Below the pieces are notes generated by a model. The model ran no database searches. It saw nothing but the letters and a program-made list of their open reading frames with translations, and was not told where the DNA came from. From Podospora bellae-mahoneyi (Eukaryota; Ascomycota; Sordariomycetes; Sordariales; Podosporaceae): a DNA stretch of 64,000 nt. The DNA lies in assembly GCF_035222275.1 (NCBI RefSeq), contig NC_085885.1:2108001-2172000 (forward strand), given 5' to 3'. Positions 36,444 through 48,484 of the stretch are shown in pieces (positions within the stretch are counted from its first letter, which is position 1; every line of letters begins with the position of its first letter). The translations under genes were made by a program, and so were the position numbers.

Positions 36444-37980
36444 ATGGACACATATCTCAAATATCTGTCTGAGACCGTTCTCGCGGAGGAAAAGGTGGTA
36501 TGTACAGGGCATTTCCGGGCTGTTATGGCATTTGACACTTGCTAACATGGACAGGTCGATTATGTTCTGTTGAGCCAGACTCTCCAAGTGCCGGTCAACA
36601 TTGCCAAGCAGTACGTTTCCCACTCAAGGTTCATTCAGAAAGACTCTACTGATTTGTTGCGACAGGATGCTTTATGAGTTTCACCGGACTCAAAATGCGA
36701 AGCGCCCTGAAAGTGTACATGCCACTTATCTCATCTATGGAGTGAAGTACAACACCAATTCTCAGAATGGAGGAGACGAGGACATGCCCGATGCGGACTC
36801 GGTGACCGACGTTGTTCCTGTCTACCATCTTCACCTGGTCACAGAGGAGAAGCTCAGAGGTGAGTTTCCAAGCTCCAGCCCGGTGTCACATTCAAGGGCA
36901 TGTGCTTATTGTCTGTAAGATGTTCTGGCGGAATATGAAGAGGTTGCGACAATTCACGTCTACAGCGTCTCTCCACAACCCATCAAGGTTTGTTGCTGAT
37001 TCATCGATGCTCCGAAACACGATCAAGCTGACACTCTTCTCAGGACATGGCCTTGCTGGCAGATCTCGCGCAAGAGGTCCGCAAAAGTGACAAACAGGTC
37101 CCAGTTAGCATAACCAACCCCAATGTGCGCACTCGGGAGCGAAAGGGCCTTGGTCCCAAAGCCGCCACTGCTGCCACGGCTGCTGTCAAGCAACAACCAA
37201 AAGCCACTTCAACGGTCAAGGAGGAACCCAAGGTCGCTGTGGAAACCAAGCCAGCTGAGCAAACCAAGCCAGCTGTAAAGATCGAGAAACCTGCAAAGGC
37301 CGCAACTTCAGCCCCGGCCAAGAAGCCTGCACCTGCCAGGAGCTCTGGTATCATGGCTGCCTTTTCCAAGGCGGCAGCACTGCCCAAGAAAGAAAAATCA
37401 TCAAAGCTGGCGTCACCAGCTGCCATGGAGACGAACACGCCGGCACTGTCTGACGAAGATGACGACGAAGAGGAGATGCCCCAGCCAAAGGCTCGTCCCA
37501 AGCCCGGATCCAAGACCAAGAAACAGAGGGAGGAGGATTTGCGGCGCATGATGGAAGAGGACGATAGCGAGGAGGCGCCGGCTTCAGAGAGAGCTGAGTC
37601 TCCCGAAGAGCCTGAGCCTGAGCCGATGGAAGCAGAGGAAGAGGCGCCAGAACCTGTCGAGGAAGAGAAGGAGGTTGTTGAAACAACGAGCAACGGGCGC
37701 CGGCGTGGTAAGAGAAGAGTGATGCGGAAGAAGCAGATTATGGATGAGCAAGGATACCTTGGTAAGTTCCTACGATCAGTTCTCAACTATCATGAGACTA
37801 ACACTCTGCCCAGTTACCATCCAAGAACCTGGGTGGGAGTCTTTCTCGGAAGATGAAGCTCCTCCGCCCAAGGTGGTCAAGACCACCAGCTCTGCTTCTT
37901 CAACCCAGGGTTCCAAGCCGAAGAAGCCGGCGGCCAAAGGTCAAGGCAGCATTATGTCTTTCTTTGCCAAGAAGGCTTGA
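36444..37980 (+). CDS. POL32: DNA polymerase delta subunit 3 (POL32/Cdc27-type)
   Basis: Six exons: 36444-36497, 36555-36610, 36666-36859, 36920-36987, 37044-37761 and 37814-37980; total 418 residues. The N-terminal winged-helix domain that contacts the B subunit spans roughly residues 1-130 (YLSETVLAEEKVVDYVLLSQ, AKQMLYEFH, VYHLHLVTEEKLR). The middle is long, charged and disordered, with Lys/Ala and Glu-rich stretches. The last residues form a PCNA-interacting PIP box, QGSIMSFF, followed by AKKA. Polymerase delta subunit 3 supports processive lagging-strand synthesis and break-induced replication. Five introns within the first 1.4 kb are all short (50-60 nt). The exon 1 donor could also lie three bases upstream without changing frame. 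Confidence 0.92.
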
Positions 37981-38472
37981 ATGTGTTTCTAGTAGATGTA
38001 ACCACGCTTGTCTTAAAAGACGACCAAATCATTTTATATTCATGAGCATGAACCATACAAATTGACACAGAGATCTCATGTTCAGATGTCGGAAGTGAAG
38101 GCTGCATGGGTTCCTGGCTCCGACGACGGTCAGGGGCTCTTCCCCGCATTTGCCAGGATTCCTAGCTCGCCAAGCCTAGGGCTGCAGGAGAGCTTCCAAG
38201 GCTGTTTGCTATCTTATCCGGTGCCAGCACAACGTTAACTTCCCCCAAGGAATGGTCTCCATGTCTTGTGCCCGCTGCTCAATTGACACTTTGACAACAA
38301 CCCTCCGAGTAATATCCATATAGGAGGTCATATTTTTGCCTTCTCTTTCTTATAAAAGCATGTGGAGTGTGTTATGATGCGTTGCGATTGTCCCTGAGCC
38401 AAACCCGTCATCGGTTTCACCCCACCATAAACCCCGATTGTTCACAGAAGCGCAAGAGTGCGCGCGGCAACG
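37981..38472. other. Intergenic between POL32 and the GH125 gene
   Basis: A 492-bp stretch with POL32 3' flank and the GH125 promoter (TTCTTATAAAAG at about 38348 is TATA-like). No gene seen. Confidence 0.5.
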
Positions 38473-40210
38473 ATGGCTCAACTTCGATGGAGCTCTCTCT
38501 TGCTGCCGTTGCTGGCGTTGGACTATGCGCCAGCATCGGCAACAGTTGGAGATTACACGAACCAAGAGCCGCTGACGCACAAGTTTGACAAGTCGGCTTG
38601 TCCAGACTACGCCCACTACGCTACCTATCCTCAGTAAGGCAATTTCTCAGCAGCTCCATGATTGCTTGGACACAGGTAGAACTAAGCATTCCCACCACAG
38701 CGGACCATACTCCAAAGGACCCCTCGAACTCCCCTTCCAAAGACCCGACCCACGATGCCGAACATTCCAGTCCGACGCAATCGAAAAGGTCATCAAGGAC
38801 GTCACCTCTCGGATGAAAGACCCAGACCTTGCGCGCCTGTTTGAGAACGCTTTCCCTTCCACGACAGACACGACGGTCAGGTTCCATACAGACGGAAAAG
38901 ACGAAAAGATCAAGAAGAAGCTCCAGGAGAGAGAAAAGGGGAACAGCTTCCGGGAGGATGGCGAGTGGGAAGGGCCGCAGTCGTTCATCATCACGGGGGA
39001 TATCATTGCTGAGTGGTTGCGGGATAGCACCAACCAGCTTAAACCGTATCAACCCCTTGCACTGAAGGATCCGGCGATCTACACTCTGATTCTGGGGGCG
39101 ATCAACACCCAGAGCGAATATGTCATCCAGAGCCCTTACTGCAACGCGTTTCAACCACCGCCTATTTCGGGACTGCCGGTGAGCATGAACGGCCAGGACG
39201 ACACGGTTCACCCGGTATATGAACCGAACGTTGTGTTTGAGTGCAAATACGAGCTTGACTCTGTTGCGCACTTTTTGGCGTTGGGCAATGAGTTTCATAA
39301 GCAGACGAATAGCAAGGAGTTCATCAACCCCCGCTGGCGGAAGGCTGTGAGGAACGTTCTGAGGGTGTTGGAGTCGCAGAGCCAGCCGACGTTTGATTCT
39401 GCCACGGGGGGGTACATGTTGAACGAGTATACTTTCCAACGGAGGACCAATACCGGGACGGAGACGCTTAATCTTCAGGGTGTGGGGAATCCGCTGAACA
39501 ATGGGACTGGGCTGGTGAGGTCTGCGTTCCGGCCCAGTGATGATGCGACGATTTTTGGGTTTTTCATCCCGGCTAATGCGCAGATGAGTGTTGAGCTCGG
39601 ACGGGCCGCGGCTGTGCTGAAGAAGACGGGGGATGGGGGTGATAGGCTGCTTGCGGACGAGATGGAGGGGTACAGCAAGAGGATGAGGGAGGGGATTTGG
39701 GAGCATGGGGTTGTTACGCATAGGAAGTATGGCAGGGTTTTTGCTTATGAGGTTGACGGGTTTGGGAGTGCGTTGATGATGGATGATGCGAATTACCCGT
39801 CGCTTTTGGCGCTGCCGTTGATGGGGTTTGTTGGGGTGGAGGATGAGGTGTATCAGAATACGAGGAGGATGCTGCTGGAGAAGGAGGGGAATCCGTATTA
39901 TTTAAAGGGGAGGGACTTTAGGGGGATTGGGGGGCCGCACATTGGGTTGCAGAACGCGTGGCCGATGAGCTTGTTGGTTCAGGCGAGGACGAGTGGGGAT
40001 GATGAAGAGATTAGGGAGTGTCTTGGGTTGGTGTTGAGGGGGAGTCGGTTGGGGTTGGTGCACGAGAGTGTTGATGTTAATTGGGTGACCAGTTATACGA
40101 GGAGTTGGTTTGCGTGGGCTAATGGGGTGTTTGCCGAGACGGTTTTGGATCTGGCGAGGAGGAAGCCCGAGTTGATTTTTGAGGATGGGAGGCCGTATGA
40201 GATATCGTGA
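38473..40210 (+). CDS. Glycoside hydrolase family 125 exo-alpha-1,6-mannosidase (Mug157-like)
   Basis: Exon 1 (38473-38633) and exon 2 (38701-40210) join through a 67-nt intron to give 556 residues. Residues 1-24 form a secretion signal (RWSSLLLPLLALDYAPASA). The mature protein carries family motifs: RPDPRCRTFQSDAIE, FIITGDIIAEWLRDSTNQL with the conserved WLRDS active-site region, FECKYELDSVAHFL, YEVDGFGSALMMDDANYPSLLALP and SRLGLVHESVDVNW near the end. GH125 enzymes remove alpha-1,6-linked mannose from glycans. Secretion or a role in mannan/N-glycan turnover is inferred. Codons are C-ending at the start of exon 2 and become G/T-ending after about 39200. The nearest genes are unrelated by pathway except Mcd4, which also concerns mannose-containing glycans. 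Confidence 0.95.
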
Positions 40211-40715
40211 GGGTGGCTTCTGGGGTTTGATTCGGCTTGGTTATCTCTCTTGTTCTTCTTCTTTTCGGATAGCATTGGGCATTGGTGACTGGTTATCATA
40301 TCATTCAGAGGCAGCTGTGATGACTGGGGTCTTGTATACCTTGGCTACTTTTTCGACTCGTAAGAAATGACGATATTATTCTCCCGATGCACAACAGCAG
40401 GCTTATGGAATTCAGCGGTACGTTGGAAACAAATCCGAGCTGGCGTCTGCCGTTTGCGACCATGAGAGGGGCTGAAAGAAAGCTGATGGTCATGTCAGAT
40501 CACCTCCGTCAGCCTGACCATCAAGGGACCCATGAAGAAGAGGGAAATGTGCTCGGGAACGACAACAGAAGCTGCTGGCAACATGTATTCGCGAGCAGTG
40601 TGATGAGTTGGTGAGAAAAACAAAGTAATTAATTTTACTGTTCTTTTGTCATTACTCCTCCCTGTTCCCTTTCCACTCAGACAACCCTTCATCAATTCAG
40701 CGTAACGCCCCTCTT
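40211..40715. other. Convergent 3' flanks of GH125 and the DPB3-like gene
   Basis: A 505-bp stretch between two gene ends; it should hold both terminators. No gene or distinct motif was identified. Confidence 0.5.
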
Positions 40716-41300
40716 CTAGCCCGTCATATCAACATCCCCATCATCATTCCCCCCTCTCCTCGCAACAACCGCCTCCGCCTCAGCCTCCAACTGCGCGTTC
40801 GGATCCCCAGCATCACTCGTACTCAAAATCCTGCTCCGTTGAACTCTCCCATCCGGCGAACTCCCAGCCCCATTGGCAGCGACCTTGTGTTTCTTCCCAT
40901 TGGGCATCCCCCCCTCAGGCTGATCCCCACTCGGTTTATCCCCGCCCTTGACCCTCGTCCTGGCAGCAGCGGCTTTGCCTTTGACATCCTTGTAGGAGGT
41001 CGTCTTGGGGACCACGTCCTCGAGGAATTCCAAGTTGTCCTGGTGGGCGACGGCGTTGGCAATGTCTTTGTACTGGATGTTTCGGCGGGGTTTCCGCTCG
41101 AGTTTTGTTTTCTCCTGGGCTTGCTCGGCGAGGTACTGGACGAACATTTCGGTCGCGAGGGTGATGACGAAGGCTGCGTTGTTGGAGCAGACTTGGATGT
41201 CGGGGTCTTGGGCGATGATTTTTTTGACGCGGGTGAGGGGGAGCTGGGTTTGGCCGGTGACTTCCTTGCGGGGGGGGATGGCCGTGGTGTTGTAGGGCAT
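40716..41300 (-). CDS. Histone-fold protein, DNA polymerase epsilon subunit C / CHRAC-type (DPB3-like)
   Basis: A single exon encodes 194 residues. Residues 18-100 form a histone fold of the H2A/NF-YC/DPB3 class: LPLTRVKKIIAQDPDIQ, then NAAFVITLATEMFVQYLAEQ and KPRRNIQYKDIANAVAHQ. The C-terminus is disordered and ends in an acidic stretch (GGNDDGDVDMTG). In yeast Dpb3 pairs with Dpb4 in polymerase epsilon and helps inherit histones at forks; animal CHRAC1/POLE4 are relatives, so either complex is possible. A cluster of ACGCG boxes lies about 200 bases upstream, in the divergent promoter shared with the CLC gene. Confidence 0.88.
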   Translation of the reverse strand: MPYNTTAIPPRKEVTGQTQLPLTRVKKIIAQDPDIQVCSNNAAFVITLATEMFVQYLAEQAQEKTKLERKPRRNIQYKDIANAVAHQDNLEFLEDVVPKTTSYKDVKGKAAAARTRVKGGDKPSGDQPEGGMPNGKKHKVAANGAGSSPDGRVQRSRILSTSDAGDPNAQLEAEAEAVVARRGGNDDGDVDMTG

Positions 41301-41499
41301 CTTGATGAGATGGGGAGTGAGGGGTGGCGAGATGGAGGATTCGGTGTGGTGAGGGTGGTTACTTCTCTTGAACTGTGTCTCTGAAAAGAAGCAGTGGCGC
41401 TTCGGGTGAAGCTGGTATGAATTGGCCGTCGTTGCTGATCAGACTGATACCTGATGATGTAAATTGAGGCTGTCGTCAAGTCAAAAGATCAAGACACGG

Positions 41500-41532
41500 C
41501 GCGTGAGACGCGATCAAAGGGTCCATGACGCG
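41500..41532 (-). promoter_or_regulatory. Three MluI-box cores between DPB3-like and CLC genes
   Basis: CGCGT at 41500-41504 and ACGCG at 41508-41512 and 41528-41532 fall within 33 bases, 200-230 bases before the DPB3-like ATG. The distance and clustering match the MCM3 promoter. The cluster could also serve the divergent CLC gene, but cell-cycle control makes more sense for the replication gene. Confidence 0.45.
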
Positions 41533-41799
41533 CGCATCCAATCAAATCCACAGGCCTCAAAGTGAGGTGTCGTTGAGAACCCCACCGAAAGCTGCCAGGG
41601 ACGAACGAGTTGAATTAGCGGCTGGGCCAAGCCTTTTTCCAGGGGGGGGCCCCTCTGATTGAGAGCCGCTGAGTCCACCACACCACATGTCATCAGCCTT
41701 GTAGCGACGCAATCGCGATCACCAGCCTCCTCTTGATTTCCAAGTCAACCACCTAATGACCCAAAGACCGCCAGCGACAAACAGGTGGCCCGGGGCGCC

Positions 41800-44603
41800 A
41801 TGAATCCGCAATCACGATCGACGTCCTACTCGTCGACCCTAGCACCACGAGCAATGCGACGCCCGTCCGTCAGCTCGAGACTGTCCTTTGCGGTTTCCAA
41901 CGCCGAGAGGGGGGAGACCAGTAATGGCCAGGGGATGGCGGTGCAACACCAGATAGAGGAGGAGATAGCAAAGATCAAGCGCTACGAGGTTGGTGGTCCT
42001 CTCCTCGTTCACTTTCGTGGACCATTAGCTAACATCTTCTTGTGTGCTTAGGATTTCACAACCATCGGTATGCTCCTCCCAACCCTCATGATCATGGGCG
42101 CATTGCCAGCACTGACCAAACTCGGAAAACAGACTGGGTGCAAGACGCCGCCCGCGAACAACTACGCAGAAAGTCGCGAAGGAAACGAACCGCGGGTCTC
42201 TACGACACAGGCCGATTCGACTGGAAGCAGAGGATACTAGAGTCTTACGAGGCAGCACAGGGATGGATCGTCGTAACCATCATCGGCGCCGCTATCGGCC
42301 TCAACGCCGCCCTTCTCAACATCATCACCGAATGGCTTTCCGACATCAAGCTTGGGTATTGCAAGACGGGGTTCTACCTGAACGAAAACTTTTGCTGTTG
42401 GGGGGAAGACAACGGGTGCGCCGACTGGCATAGGTGGACGGGGTTTGAGCCAGTGAATTATGTTATTTATATCATATTTGCGGTTGGTATTGCCGGGATG
42501 CCTTTGTGCTCTGAAGTTATGCTGACTGGGGGACAGATTTGTTTCTCTTTTACGTCAGCGACGCTTGTCAAGTCATACGCCCCCTACGCGGCTGGATCGG
42601 GCATCTCAGAGATCAAATGCATCATCGCAGGCTTTGTCATGAAGGGCTTTCTTGGTTTCTGGACCCTCCTCATCAAATCCATCGCCTTACCTCTCGCCAT
42701 CGGTTCTGGTCTCTCGGTTGGAAAAGAAGGGCCCAGCGTCCACTACGCCGTCTGCACCGGCAACGTCATCTCGAGAATGTTTACCAAGTACAGACGCAAC
42801 GCCTCCAAAACCAGGGAGATCCTCAGCGCGTGCGCCGCGGCAGGTGTGGCGGTTGCTTTTGGCAGTCCCATCGGAGGTGTGCTCTTCTCTCTTGAAGAGA
42901 TGTCTAGTTACTTCCCCCTCAAGACAATGTGGCGCAGTTACTTTTGCGCTCTGGTCGCGACGGCTGTTCTCGCGGCCATGAACCCTTTTCGTACTGGACA
43001 GCTGGTTATGTTCCAGGTCAAGTACGACAGGACGTGGCACTTTTTCGAGGTGGTGTTTTACATCATCATTGGGATCTTTGGGGGGTTGTATGGTGCTTTT
43101 GTCATGAAGTGGAACCTTAGAGTGCAGGCGTTTCGGAAGAAGTATCTGTCCAACTACGCCATCTTGGAGGCGACGCTGCTGGCGGCCGCGACGGCGATTG
43201 TCTGCTACCCCAACGCGTTTCTGAGGATTGAGATGACGGAGAGCATGGAGATTTTGTTTTTGGAGTGTGAAGGCGCGGAGGATTACCACGGGTTGTGCGA
43301 ACCGGATCATCGGCTGAGGAACGTGGTTTCGTTGTTGGTGGCTACGGTGGTGAGGGTTTTCTTTGTGATTATCTCGTATGGTTGCAAGGTGCCGGCTGGG
43401 ATATTTGTGCCGAGCATGGCGATTGGGGCGTCGCTTGGGAGGACGGTGGGGATTATCGTGCAGGCGTTGCATGAGGCGAATCCGGGGAGCGTGTTCTTTT
43501 CGACGTGCCAGCCGGATGTGCCGTGCATCACGCCGGGGACGTATGCGTTTTTGGGGGCGGCGGCGGCGTTGAGCGGGATCATGCATATCACTGTTTCGGT
43601 GGTGGTTATTATGTTTGAGCTTACGGGGGCGCTGACTTACATCCTTCCGACGATGATTGTCGTCGGGGTGACCAAGGCAGTCAGCGAGTTGTTTGGGAAG
43701 GGGGGGATAGCGGATAGGATGATTTGGTTCAGCGGGTTTCCCTATCTTGATAACAAGGAGGACCACAATTTTGGTGTGCCCGTGTCCCACGCTATGATTG
43801 CGGATGTGGTGTCGATCCCTTCGACGGGTCTCACGCTCAAGGCGGTGGAGCGACTCCTCTCCAAGGACTCTTACCAAGGTTTCCCAATTGTGGACGACGA
43901 AAACAACAAGATCCTGCTAGGTTACATTGGCCGGACGGAGCTCTGCTACGCGGCTGAGCGCGCGAGGAAAGAGAGGACCCTTTCGCCTCTGGCAAAGTGC
44001 ACCTTTGCTCCTCGGACTAACATCGACCCAATCCCGACAATCTACGCCCCGGCCACCCCTTCTTCGTCTTCCGCTCCATATGGGGAGCAACACGAACCAG
44101 ACTACAGCACCTCGACTCAGACGACGATTGATTTCTCGCCTTATATCGACCTCACGCCCTTGTCGGTCCACCCTAGGTTGCCGCTGGAGACGGTGATGGA
44201 GCTGTTTCGAAAGATTGGCCCGAGGGTGGTGCTGATCGAGCATAGGGGGCGCCTGATGGGGTTGGTCACGGTGAAGGACTGTCTGAAGTATCAGTTCAAG
44301 GCTGAGGCGGCGGAGCATGGGGAGCGGGAGAGGGAGATGCTGGGGATTGAGGAGGAGGGGCAGGAGAGGGTTTGGGAGGTTATGAGGGGGGTTGCGGGGT
44401 GGGTCAGTGACAGGGTGTCGGGGTGGAGTGGGGGGAGGGTTAGGTTGAGGGATAGCTGGGAGGGGAGTAGGAGGCAGGAGGCAGGGGGGATATTGGAGGG
44501 GACGGAGATGGAGCTTGATGAGGGGGGTGGGGGGTTGGAGCAGGATGGTGAGGATGATGATGGTGGTGGGGGAACGAGGCGGAGGGGGAGTACAAGGAGG
44601 TGA
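41800..44603 (+). CDS. CLC-family H+/Cl- exchanger (Gef1-like)
   Basis: Exons 41800-41988, 42052-42067 (16 nt) and 42133-44603 give 891 residues. The transmembrane core shows the anion-site motifs GSGISEIK, GKEGPSVH with the gating Glu (about residue 267) and the proton Glu in WHFFEVVFYIII (about residue 374). Both glutamates point to an exchanger and not a passive channel. GSGIS in place of GSGIP matches yeast Gef1 as I recall it. Two CBS domains follow at about residues 630-690 and 755-810 (VKDCLKYQF). The C-terminal 100 residues are Gly/Glu/Asp-rich and low complexity. Gef1 acidifies Golgi/vacuolar compartments and supports copper loading and iron uptake. The start MNPQSRSTSYSS was chosen because it opens a Ser-rich cytosolic tail and lies after stops in the other frames. 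Confidence 0.95.
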
Positions 44604-46055
44604 TGTGCGGTTATGAATCTAGAAGAGATGTGTGCATGATGTATGTGTAAGGCGTTTTGGGAAACAGGGTGGGTTTTTTGGGTTATTACAACAAATATTG
44701 TGTTTGGGTAATGGGAGGTGCGGGAGATGGGATGGGGGTGTATCTAGCGCTTTATTTTGCGCAATGGAAGATAGAAATCTAGTCGCACTGTCAAAGTGCG
44801 TTGTTACACAAGGACGGACCCATTTGTTTGGCGGAAAAGGGGGCCCCGGGGGGGAGCGGATGCGGGACCGGAACGGAACCGCGCCCGGTGATAGCCGCCA
44901 CTTGCCCCCCCTAGAGCACGGCATGAGATTGTGGTCCAATCATTTGGTTCGGGGAAGACGGAGGTTCGACAAGGGGTTTCAACATGGCATAGAGATTTCT
45001 ACCCTTGCTCCCTGCTGGGGAGCTTGATTGTAGGTAGAGACATCACTGAAACCTCTGACGCCGTTTCGATTTCAGCCATTCTACCGTCTCTTTGCCTGTC
45101 ACTCGCTGTCTCACCGACGAGTGGCAGAGATGAAGATGTTCGTGACCCTATCTTGTGTTCAGCCAGTCGGCCTGTGCTTTGCATTGGCGTCGTGTTGGCT
45201 GGATGCAAGACGAACCTTGACGGTGCATGGAAACTCTAGGTGGAAAAGGTCGTACAGCTGACCAAATGTAGTTTTTCAGGGTCTCCTTGCGAGACGTTAC
45301 CCAACACCATCTGCCTATCGTAAAGACCTGCATGTTTTCGTGGTGTTCATCTGAACAATGGGCTTGTCAAGACCCGTTTGGACCATGGTGAACACGTCAA
45401 GCGATCAACGGGTATTGGACAGAAGGTCCGTGCCACCTTCAAAGACTCCAACGCCGGCCCACCCGATTGATAGAGTGACGACACCAACATTCTTGAAATT
45501 GGTCCTCCAACTTGCTTCCACCTCCCATGCCACCCTTGATACCATCGCGAAACCACCAGAAATCCAACACGAACAAGGTTTCGGCTGTGGTTCTCATTTT
45601 CTGACGCTGGCTGCTGTATCCGACGATATTTGGGCTCTCCGACTTGGAATAACGTAAAGAAACGGGTCACATGGTCTGGTTAGCCGTGCCACCCCTCCAG
45701 ATGACCCACCGAGATCGGTCCAACCGGTAGGATAGCGCCGCTGTGGTTCAACCACCCCCGGGGTGACTGCCTCCCAGTTGGAAGTCCCTTCCACCGCCAT
45801 TTTGTCCTTTTCAACATCCTCAAACCCCATCCTTTATCCTATCCATCGACCCTCAAGACTCCTCTGAACAACCACAAGATATCAACATCCTCATTGATTG
45901 TTGACCATCCTTTGGACCATCATCCGCTCTGTGAATCTTATTGCCGGCCATCCCGTTGAGCTCCACACCAACGGACAGTATCGGAGCCCTTCCAACCCGT
46001 CAATCATCTTGCAACGTGTTCCTTCCAAGTCGCAGTCCGCTTCGCAATTTTCAGT
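44604..46055. other. Intergenic region before cysteine dioxygenase
   Basis: About 1.45 kb without a supported gene. The final 200 bases are C/T- and CA-rich (CATCC and CACAAG patches), typical of a promoter and leader for the dioxygenase. Nothing else was recognised. Confidence 0.45.
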
Positions 46056-46792
46056 ATGGCGGTTGGTATCGTTCAGACTGTTCGCCCTGGCACCCTGGCT
46101 GCCTTTGAGTGCAGCCTCAATGTCGACATGAACCGCTTCGACAGGCTGGTCCTGGCACTCAAGGAAGCTCTAGGACCATCATCTGGTCTGACGTCGGACG
46201 ATGTGGACGTCGAGTTCCTGACCAAGCTGATGAAGGACTACAAGTCCGACGAGAGGGAATGGGCCAAGTTCGCCATGGGCGACGCTAGCAGAGGATACAC
46301 TAGGAACCTAGTGGACGAAGGCAACGGCAAGAGCAACTTGGTATGTCTCCCGGCCCAGTGTTGACCCCTGACAGGAGGGTTTGTTTACTTGCCCCTGAGC
46401 GATTACTGATTGGACGAAAACAGCTTGTTCTCGTGTGGTCTCCTGGAAAGGGGAGCCCCATCCATGACCACGGCAACGCGCATTGCCTGATGAAAATCCT
46501 CCGCGGCGACTTGACAGAAACGAGATATGCCTTTCCCGAGGCGGGTGAGGAGGAGAAGCCAATGAAGGTGATATCGGAGAAGGTGTACAAGGAGAACCAG
46601 GTAGCATACATGGCCGATGAGCTCGGTGTACACAGGGTCTGGAACAGAGGCAGCGACTTCGCTGTCTCACTTCACTTGTACACGCCACCAAATGTTGCGA
46701 AGGGGGGTTGCCATATCTTCAATGAAGAGACAGGGAAGAAAAGCCACATCAAGAACTGCGGGTACTACTCGGCGTATGGAAAGAAGTTGTAA
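46056..46792 (+). CDS. Cysteine dioxygenase (type I)
   Basis: Exon 1 (46056-46340) and exon 2 (46433-46792) join across a 92-nt intron to 214 residues, close to the usual 200. The cupin iron ligands are visible as [11 protein letters not shown] (His109, His111) and ELGVHRVWN (His165). The cysteine-tyrosine cofactor pair would be Cys116 and Tyr181 (SLHLYTPP), so both halves of the thioether crosslink are present, as in mammalian enzymes and some fungi. The enzyme oxidises cysteine to cysteinesulfinate in the cytosol and starts sulfite/taurine metabolism; in fungi it helps with cysteine tolerance and sulfite production. An alternative start at 46128 (MNRFDRLV) would give a 190-residue protein. 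Confidence 0.96.
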
Positions 46793-48484
46793 GAAAGGGG
46801 AGGCTGTTGCTGTCATGGGAATAATAAGGGAAGCCGGCGTTTGGTTGTCAGCACTTGCTGCTCGGAGTTGGAGGGATTTGCTTTTGGATAATGATCATGA
46901 CCACACCAAGTAGCGTAGTGATAATGCAGACTGATTTGACAATGAGAGATGTACTTCCCTATGGACTGAACATTGTTGTTGTTGTTGTCCTCGACTGTTG
47001 AAGCGTGCCATCGTGATGTGGATAATGGTCCCAAGGAGGAAGTGGCTCTCGGGGTACTGGTTATCAAATGCTGGGTGAGTGTCGCATCGCAACAAAAGGG
47101 GTACCGATGGAATACAGGGGAAAGGGAGACATCTCCAGGCGGTCGCAGGTGCTGTAGAGAAGAGGAAATAGGGAGAAAAGGAGGAGAAAGGGTCGATGTC
47201 GTCGACACCTCAAGGCCATGCTCTTCCAACCCATCCATTTTAGGACTAGCGCGGATTGCACCATCGATTGCCAATAAGAAATAGACCCACTCTGGAGCAC
47301 CCTTCACCGTGGGCTGTCACGGGACTCAGCACGTGTTTCCTACGAGGCATCTGTCATTCACCGTTCAGTCTTGAGCGGCTTCTGAAGAATCCATGGCCTC
47401 AGCACAGTCTGTTGAATCAGTATGCATATGCCCCTCCCGTGGATTCATCATAGCCACGACCGTGGTGACGATGTCTTCTTCGTCATCTACTCTCGGGATC
47501 TTCGGCTTAAGTCGGGGGGAACGACTTGCTCAGCGTCGCAGTATCAGTTCTTATAGATCCTTCTAATGCGATGCTACGCACTTCGAAATGAACCAGCAAG
47601 TCTTCCAGCATGCACGGTTCTCGAGTCCGATTGTTCACCAGCGCAAGCTTCTCCTCGTGAGCCGGAGGGAATGAAGCCGGTCCAGGGCTCCCGTCTTTCT
47701 TACCTTCCTATCTGACCGGGTTGTGTAACCCACCACCAAGTACCGATCTGTGCCGTCCGATGTGCCTGACTTCGGATGTTGCTGTCTCGTTTTATCTGAC
47801 ACTTGCGTTACCCACAAACGGTTTCTTCCACGTTCACCAGCTACGCAGGAGTACAGACTACGCCAATCAAGCCGCGTTCAAACAAAGCCTTGTTCCTGGT
47901 GGCTGGTTACCTGGCAATAAAACAGGTCCTGGGCCCTGTGGAAGCTAATGTTCCGCGTGTCACTCCAAGTCGAGACGCCGCCATGCTTTTGAACGAAACA
48001 GTGGATTTCATTCTCACTTGAGCGGTCTGGAGCAAGGCTCTTTCTTGATCCTCTCCAAGAAGTAGTCGCTGGTGGACAACTTGGGGATGGTTGACTGAGG
48101 CACAGCACTTTGCGTCAATCAGTCGGACAGCCCCTTAGATTTCTGCAACCCGACGCAACCTACCTTATTTTCGCACTTGTCTGTTTGCATGACACCTTTG
48201 CCGCAGAGACGCAGCGGAGATCGTGAGGAAATCGTCCAAGAGCCCATCGTTCATCCCGAAGCGCCGCAGCCGGGGCCCCTCTGCTCAGCACAGCACCCGT
48301 GGCACCCGGACCGGCAGTGTGTAATCTGACATATGTCCATACTTGAACGGACCTGCTTCTACATTGTTCGTTGACAGCCACATTTACACAACTATTTGTT
48401 CCTGACCCACATGCTTCCGCCTCGTTCTGGTGTGTCACTTCAAACTTGGCGATGAGGATATTGGGCATATCTTGAGACTTCAAG
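46793..48484. other. Intergenic region of about 1.7 kb
   Basis: The stretch contains a (TTG)6-like run near 46973-46988 and the promoter of the receptor-like gene at its right end. No coding or RNA gene was supported. Confidence 0.45.
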
